Origin: Synechococcales cyanobacterium PMM_0002
GTDB taxonomy: Bacteria > Cyanobacteriota > Cyanobacteriia > Elainellales > Elainellaceae
Assembly: GCA_949127925.1 (NCBI GenBank)
Contig: CASBQX010000185.1
Coordinates: forward strand, 1-9,177
Direction of reading: 5' to 3'
Length of the DNA: 9,177 nucleotides
Of this stretch, positions 5,557 to 9,177 are shown one piece after another. Numbering within the stretch: the first letter of the stretch is position 1; each line of letters opens with the position of its first letter. The notes below the pieces were generated by a model. The model did no database searches. It saw only the letters and a program-made list of their open reading frames with translations, and was not told the origin of the DNA. Made by a program: the position numbers and the translations under genes.

Positions 5557-6687
5557 GTGATTACTCCCGTAGATTCTACTGCCCTTAGTCGGACTCCGCT
5601 TTACCAGCTTGCCCTAGAGCACAAGGCTCGCATGACACCTTTTTCGGGGTGGGAAATGGCGGTGCAGTTTAGCGGCATTTCCCAAGAACACCAGGCCGTA
5701 CGCGATCGCGCTGGAATGTTTGATATTTCCCACATGGGCAAGTTTGTTCTAACCGGCGTAAATCTGTTGGAGCAGCTTCAGCCGCTGGTGCCGTCTAATT
5801 TACTGCCGCTTCAGGCGGGAGAGGCGCAGTACACTGTCTTGCTCAATCCCCAGGGCGGCATTGTCGATGACCTGATTGTTTATTACCAGGGGCACACCGT
5901 CAACGGCACCCAGCGGGTCAGTCTGATTGTCAACGCGGCCACTACGCTAAAAGACAAAACCTGGCTGTTAGACCATTTAGATTTAGCCACTGTCGAGTTC
6001 CAAGACATTTCTCTAGAAAAGGCATTAATAGCTGTCCAGGGTCCCGCCGCCGTAGATCTGCTTCAGCAGCTGGTCACGACGGATCTGGGCAGCGTCAAGC
6101 GATTTGGGCATGTGGAGTGCAGCGTGCTGGGGCAGCCCGGATTTTTGGCACGGACGGGCTACACCGGAGAAGACGGGTTTGAAGTGATGGTAGACGCATC
6201 GGTGGGCCAAGACCTGTGGCGATCGCTGCTCTCGCTCGGCGTCCTCCCCTGTGGATTGGGAGCGCGAGACACCCTGCGCCTAGAAGCCGCCATGGCACTA
6301 TATGGGCAAGACATTAACGACAGCACTACTCCCCTAGAAGCTGGGTTAAACTGGCTTGTCCATCTCGACCAAAAAGGCGACTTTATAGGGCGCGCTGCAT
6401 TGGAACAGCAAAAACAGAATGGCGTCTCCCGTCGCTTAGTCGGGCTACAAATGCCAGGGCGTAACATTGCCCGTCACGACTACCCCGTGCTGCACAACGG
6501 CACGCCTGTTGGCATTGTTACCAGCGGCACCCAGTCTCCCACCCTAGGCTACCCAATCGCCCTGGCCTATGTCCCCACCCCATTAGCCAAAATTGGCCAA
6601 GCTCTAGAGGTCGAAATTCGCGGCAAGCCCTATCCCACAGCCGTGGTAAAACGTCCATTTTATAAACGAGCGCAGTACACATTATGA
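5557..6687 (+). CDS. gcvT: Glycine cleavage system T-protein (aminomethyltransferase)
   Basis: GcvT takes the aminomethyl group from the lipoyl arm of GcvH, transfers the one-carbon unit to tetrahydrofolate and releases ammonia. In cyanobacteria this serves photorespiratory glycine breakdown in the cytoplasm. From GTG 5557 the protein has 376 residues, the usual family length. RTPLYQLALEHKARMTPFSGWEM at the N-terminus and DRAGMFDISHMGKF are classic. The aspartate pair in GGIVDD (104-105) holds the family's catalytic Asp, and TGYTGEDGFE (about 200-209) contributes to the folate site. The C-terminal barrel domain (about 285-370) is complete. The start is uncertain. The frame is open back to TTG 5431, with ATGs at 5509 and 5515, but similarity begins only near the GTG and none of the candidates has a good Shine-Dalgarno sequence. 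The stop overlaps the gcvH start as ATGA, so the two are coupled. Confidence 0.95.
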   Translation: MITPVDSTALSRTPLYQLALEHKARMTPFSGWEMAVQFSGISQEHQAVRDRAGMFDISHMGKFVLTGVNLLEQLQPLVPSNLLPLQAGEAQYTVLLNPQGGIVDDLIVYYQGHTVNGTQRVSLIVNAATTLKDKTWLLDHLDLATVEFQDISLEKALIAVQGPAAVDLLQQLVTTDLGSVKRFGHVECSVLGQPGFLARTGYTGEDGFEVMVDASVGQDLWRSLLSLGVLPCGLGARDTLRLEAAMALYGQDINDSTTPLEAGLNWLVHLDQKGDFIGRAALEQQKQNGVSRRLVGLQMPGRNIARHDYPVLHNGTPVGIVTSGTQSPTLGYPIALAYVPTPLAKIGQALEVEIRGKPYPTAVVKRPFYKRAQYTL

Positions 6688-7073
6688 GCTTTGACTACCC
6701 TGACAATTTGAGATACCTCGACTCCCACGAGTACGTGCGATTAGAGGGCGATATCGCTACGATTGGCATTTCTGCGTTTGCCGTCGATCAGCTAGGTGAC
6801 ATCGTTTTTCTAGAACTTCCCGAAACGGGCACCGACTTAGAAAAGGGCGAAACCTTTGGTACCGTAGAATCGGTAAAAGCTGTAGAAGACCTAAAAGCCC
6901 CGATCTCGGGCAACGTCATCGATCGCAATGAACGCCTGTTAGAAGCCCCCGAAGAATTGGCCAACGATCCTTATGGGGAAGCCTGGATGCTCAAAATCCA
7001 CATCAGCAACCCCAACGATCTAAATGAAGCGATGACGGCTGAAGAGTATCGGGCACTGGTGGAAGGAACATAG
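6684..7073 (+). CDS. gcvH: Glycine cleavage system H-protein (lipoyl carrier)
   Basis: GcvH is the small shuttle of the glycine cleavage system. Its lipoyl-lysine arm carries the aminomethyl group from GcvP to GcvT and is then reoxidised by the L-protein. It has 129 residues, the normal size. The hallmarks are present: YLDSHEYVRLEGD at the start, GISAFAVDQLGDIVFLELPETG, and the lipoylation motif FGTVESVKAVEDLKAPISG with the acceptor Lys65. The C-terminal NDPYGEAWMLKI helix-strand is intact. The ATG shares four bases with the gcvT stop (ATGA), which fixes the start. The gene is followed by a long purine-only tract and a 302-nt gap before gcvP, with no recognisable terminator. Whether gcvP is read from the same transcript is therefore open. 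Confidence 0.97.
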   Translation: MSFDYPDNLRYLDSHEYVRLEGDIATIGISAFAVDQLGDIVFLELPETGTDLEKGETFGTVESVKAVEDLKAPISGNVIDRNERLLEAPEELANDPYGEAWMLKIHISNPNDLNEAMTAEEYRALVEGT

Positions 7074-7099
7074 GGAGAGGGTGAACGTGGGGGAGAGAT

Positions 7100-7170
7100 A
7101 AAAAAGGAGAGAGAAGAGAGAAAAAAGGAGAGGGAAAAAAGGAGAGAGAAAAAAGAAAAGAAAAGAAAAA
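7100..7170 (+). repeat. 71-nt homopurine tract with 14-nt tandem units
   Basis: Every base from 7100 to 7170 is A or G. A 14-nt unit AAAAAAGGAGAGRG occurs at 7100-7113, 7121-7134 and 7135-7148. A run of A6 at 7149-7154 and three GAAAA units (7155-7169) follow. Long homopurine-homopyrimidine runs can adopt triplex (H-DNA) structures and slip during replication. The minus-strand frames through it only encode Phe/Ser/Leu runs and are not genes. Confidence 0.9.
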
Positions 7171-7301
7171 TAGGAGGTGACGTCCGCTCATATTCTTGTT
7201 CCTGCACCCAAAACGTTACAAATTATTGCAGAATAGTCAGAGTAGAGTCATTCCTTGAGGCTGTTGATCCGGAGTCTTAAAGTGTTGGCGGTTATTTTGA
7301 A

Positions 7302-7311
7302 CGGTTAACCG
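7302..7311. promoter_or_regulatory. 10-bp palindrome CGGTTAACCG before gcvP
   Basis: This perfect palindrome is followed directly by GGTT, giving overlapping GGTTAACC/AACCGGGTT half-sites, 64 nt before the gcvP ATG. It is a candidate operator with no known regulator match. Confidence 0.3.
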
Positions 7312-7375
7312 GGTTAGCTTTTCTTGACGGAAGCTTGCCTATTTTTTAGTCCTCACGATCTCTAGAGCATTTCCT

Positions 7376-9177
7376 ATGTCGCTTGAGTCTTCTCTCTATT
7401 CTCAGAACGCACCTCAAGTCGTTGAGGGAGCACCTACAGCCAACGGTAGTGGACAAAATGGGGCGATCGCCGCTCTATCGTCAGCCGCTCTATCGTCAGC
7501 CGCTCTATCGTCATTAGACACACCTCCAGGACTAGACCATGGCCTATTGCTGGAGCAGCTAGAGTCCCTACCGCCCAGCGATGACTTTACGCGGCGGCAT
7601 ATTGGGCCGGGCGATGAGGAGGTGCGGGCGATGCTGGCGGTGCTGGGATTTGAGTCTCTAGCTGAGCTGATTGAAGCAACGGTACCGCCGGCAATTCGGT
7701 TGAGGCGATCGCTAGACTTAGACGGGCAAAGAAGTGAAACGGAGGCGCTGCAAGAGTTGCGGGCGATCGCCAACCAAAATCAGATCTGGCGCTCGTGGAT
7801 TGGCATGGGCTACTCCAACTGCATCACGCCCCCGGTGATTCAGCGCAACATTTTGGAAAATCCCGGTTGGTATACGCAGTACACCCCCTATCAGCCCGAA
7901 ATTGCCCAGGGACGGCTAGAGGCACTGCTTAACTTTCAAACCATGGTGATTGACCTGACGGGGCTAGACATTGCCAATGCATCGCTGCTAGATGAGGGCA
8001 CAGCAGCAGCGGAAGCCATGACGATGAGCTACGGGCTGTACAAGGGCAGTGCCAAAACCTTCTGGGTATCTAGCGCTTGCCATCCCCAAACGATTGAGGT
8101 GGTGCGTACCCGTGCCGTACCCCTGGGGATTGAGGTGCTGGTGGGCGACCACACTACGTTTGATTTTGCGACTCCGGTGTTTGGCGTATTGCTGCAATAC
8201 CCGGCTACCGATGGCGCGATCTACGACTACACCGACTTTGCTCAACGGGCGCATCAGACCGGAGCACTAGTGACGGTGGCGGCTGATCTGCTGAGTCTGG
8301 TGCTGCTGAAGCCGCCGGGAGAATTTGGGGCTGATATTGCCGTAGGAAATACCCAGCGGTTTGGGGTGCCGTTGGGCTATGGCGGTCCACACGCGGCCTA
8401 TTTTGCGACTAAAGATTCGTACAAGCGGCAAATTCCAGGTCGGCTAGTAGGGGTATCAAAAGATGTGTTGGGCAACCCGGCGCTGCGGCTGGCGCTGCAA
8501 ACGCGTGAACAGCACATTCGCCGCGACAAGGCGACCAGCAACATCTGTACGGCGCAGGTATTGTTGGCGATCATCGCTGGAATGTATGCCGTCTATCACG
8601 GGGCGCAAGGATTGACGCGGATTGCCACTAGAGTCCATCAGTTGACCGTGGCGCTGGCCAGTGGATTGACTGAACTGGGCTACACGCTTGGGGCGGAGCC
8701 GTTCTTCGATACGGTGCGGGTGACGGTGGGTGAACAGGCAAGTGCGGTGATAGCAGGGGCGATCGCCCGTCAAATCAACCTGCGCCAGCTCGATGCCCAG
8801 ACTCTGACCATTGCGCTCGATGAAACCACCGCACCGCAAGATGTGCAAGCACTGCTGGCTATTTTTGCAGCCGCGAGCATCCCCACGGGGAATGCCCCGA
8901 CAGATTTGGCAATCCCCGCAGCCCTACGGCGCACTACAGCGTTTTTGACCCATCCCGTGTTCAACCGCTACCGCTCTGAAACCGAGCTGCTGCGCTACAT
9001 GTATCGCCTACAAATGAAGGATCTGTCGCTAGCCACCGCGATGATTCCGCTGGGTTCCTGCACCATGAAACTCAACGCCACGGCGGAAATGGTGCCTGTG
9101 ACTTGGCCGGAGTTTGGTCAGATGCACCCGTTTGCACCGATTAGTCAAGCGACGGGCTACCAGATCTTGTTTCAGCA
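7376..9177 (+). CDS. gcvP: Glycine dehydrogenase (P-protein), N-terminal part
   Basis: GcvP is the PLP-dependent decarboxylase of the glycine cleavage system: it releases CO2 from glycine and loads the remaining aminomethyl group on GcvH. The frame stays open from ATG 7376 to the window end (600 codons visible of roughly 950-1000). Family landmarks appear in order: DDFTRRHIGP (about 70-79), GMGYSNCITPPVIQRNILENPGWYTQYTPYQPEIAQGR, DEGTAAAEAM, GVPLGYGGPHAAYFATKD, QIPGRLVGVSKD, TSNICTAQ and, near the right edge, IPLGSCTMKLNA. The PLP-binding lysine lies in the C-terminal half and is outside the window. The first 60 or so residues are unusual: a variable segment with three perfect AALSS repeats puts the conserved HIG about 57 residues further in than in E. 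coli. An in-frame stop at 7325 and no other start before it support ATG 7376, although a shorter TTG start at 7547 cannot be excluded. No Shine-Dalgarno sequence is seen. Confidence 0.96.
   Translation, partial: MSLESSLYSQNAPQVVEGAPTANGSGQNGAIAALSSAALSSAALSSLDTPPGLDHGLLLEQLESLPPSDDFTRRHIGPGDEEVRAMLAVLGFESLAELIEATVPPAIRLRRSLDLDGQRSETEALQELRAIANQNQIWRSWIGMGYSNCITPPVIQRNILENPGWYTQYTPYQPEIAQGRLEALLNFQTMVIDLTGLDIANASLLDEGTAAAEAMTMSYGLYKGSAKTFWVSSACHPQTIEVVRTRAVPLGIEVLVGDHTTFDFATPVFGVLLQYPATDGAIYDYTDFAQRAHQTGALVTVAADLLSLVLLKPPGEFGADIAVGNTQRFGVPLGYGGPHAAYFATKDSYKRQIPGRLVGVSKDVLGNPALRLALQTREQHIRRDKATSNICTAQVLLAIIAGMYAVYHGAQGLTRIATRVHQLTVALASGLTELGYTLGAEPFFDTVRVTVGEQASAVIAGAIARQINLRQLDAQTLTIALDETTAPQDVQALLAIFAAASIPTGNAPTDLAIPAALRRTTAFLTHPVFNRYRSETELLRYMYRLQMKDLSLATAMIPLGSCTMKLNATAEMVPVTWPEFGQMHPFAPISQATGYQILFQ
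7469..7513 (+). repeat. Three perfect 15-bp tandem repeats in gcvP
   Basis: GCCGCTCTATCGTCA occurs three times head to tail at 7469-7483, 7484-7498 and 7499-7513. It is in frame and encodes (Ala-Ala-Leu-Ser-Ser)x3 in the extended N-terminus of GcvP. The first copy overlaps the end of a HIP1 octamer (7463-7470). The unit is a multiple of three, so copy-number changes would keep the frame. Confidence 0.95.

Larger units (their letters stand above)
7074..7375. other. 302-nt spacer between gcvH and gcvP
   Basis: It holds no supported gene. The left third is extremely purine-rich on the plus strand and ends in TAGGAGGTGA (7171-7180), a near-perfect Shine-Dalgarno sequence with no start codon at a usable distance. 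The right part has a 10-bp palindrome (7302-7311) and a T-rich stretch TATTTTTTAG near 7340-7349, with no stem strong enough for a terminator. TTGACG at 7324-7329 has no matching -10, so the gcvP promoter, if any, is not identified. Confidence 0.6.
723..8766. repeat. HIP1 octamers (GCGATCGC), 15 dispersed copies
   Basis: By reading, copies start at 723, 841, 1213, 1682, 1940, 2277, 2750, 3544, 5268, 5702, 6219, 7463, 7705, 7763 and 8759. About 0.14 would be expected by chance. HIP1 over-representation is a known mark of many cyanobacterial genomes. All but the one at 2750 are inside genes. Confidence 0.9.

Noticed and set aside
6971..7207. Two minus-strand open frames across the gcvH end and the purine tract
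   Set aside because: They encode Phe/Ser/Leu/Pro runs that simply translate the polypyrimidine strand; one also overlaps the real gcvH gene.
7321..7346. GACGGAAG near TTGCC, resembling part of the cyanobacterial glutamine riboswitch
   Set aside because: Only a short piece matches; the rest of the conserved core and the closing stem were not found.
7414..7773. A 119-codon antisense frame with DDRAA repeats
   Set aside because: It is the reverse-strand shadow of the gcvP tandem repeat; the plus-strand gcvP frame is strongly supported.

Overview
The window comes from a cyanobacterium. It opens with the 3' end of psbA (photosystem II D1). It carries 15 copies of the HIP1 octamer GCGATCGC, against about 0.14 expected by chance in 9.2 kb. 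It also holds a DUF3110 gene and an EGY-type site-2 protease, both typical of oxygenic phototrophs. A genus cannot be named from what is visible. All the recognisable genes are housekeeping or conserved cyanobacterial genes. I see no insertion sequence, phage gene, CRISPR array, tRNA or rRNA.

Layout. (1) 1-295: the last 75 or so codons of psbA and a strong intrinsic terminator. (2) 350-991, minus strand: a single ABC permease of the OpuBB/ProW osmoprotectant type, converging on psbA. It has no ATPase or binding-protein gene beside it here. (3) 992-1139: a divergent intergenic region with an 18-bp inverted repeat and two copies of an 11-bp element exactly 40 bp apart. (4) 1140-2512: a DUF3110 gene and murQ (MurNAc-6-phosphate etherase), 11 nt apart and probably co-transcribed. 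(5) 2513-2960: a 448-nt stretch with no supported gene, only short palindromes and one weak NtcA-like match. (6) 2961-5366: an EGY-like membrane metalloprotease followed 3 nt later by a PIN-like protein. The PIN-like protein has a low-complexity linker and one C-terminal membrane helix. (7) 5367-9177: a glycine cleavage cluster, gcvT-gcvH (4-nt overlap) and then gcvP, which runs off the window end. A 71-nt uninterrupted purine tract lies between gcvH and gcvP.

How the genes work together. GcvT (T-protein), GcvH (lipoyl carrier) and GcvP (PLP decarboxylase) supply three of the four proteins that break down glycine from photorespiration; the L-protein is not in the window. MurQ belongs to peptidoglycan recycling. 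The protease/PIN pair is the most open-ended item. The second protein is membrane-anchored with the PIN part probably in the cytoplasm, so it could be a substrate of the protease encoded just before it, but this is inference only.

I found no clear new defence or mobile system. The best leads are the protease/PIN pair, the repeats between the permease and DUF3110 genes, the homopurine tract, and a three-copy 15-bp tandem repeat in an unusually long GcvP N-terminus.
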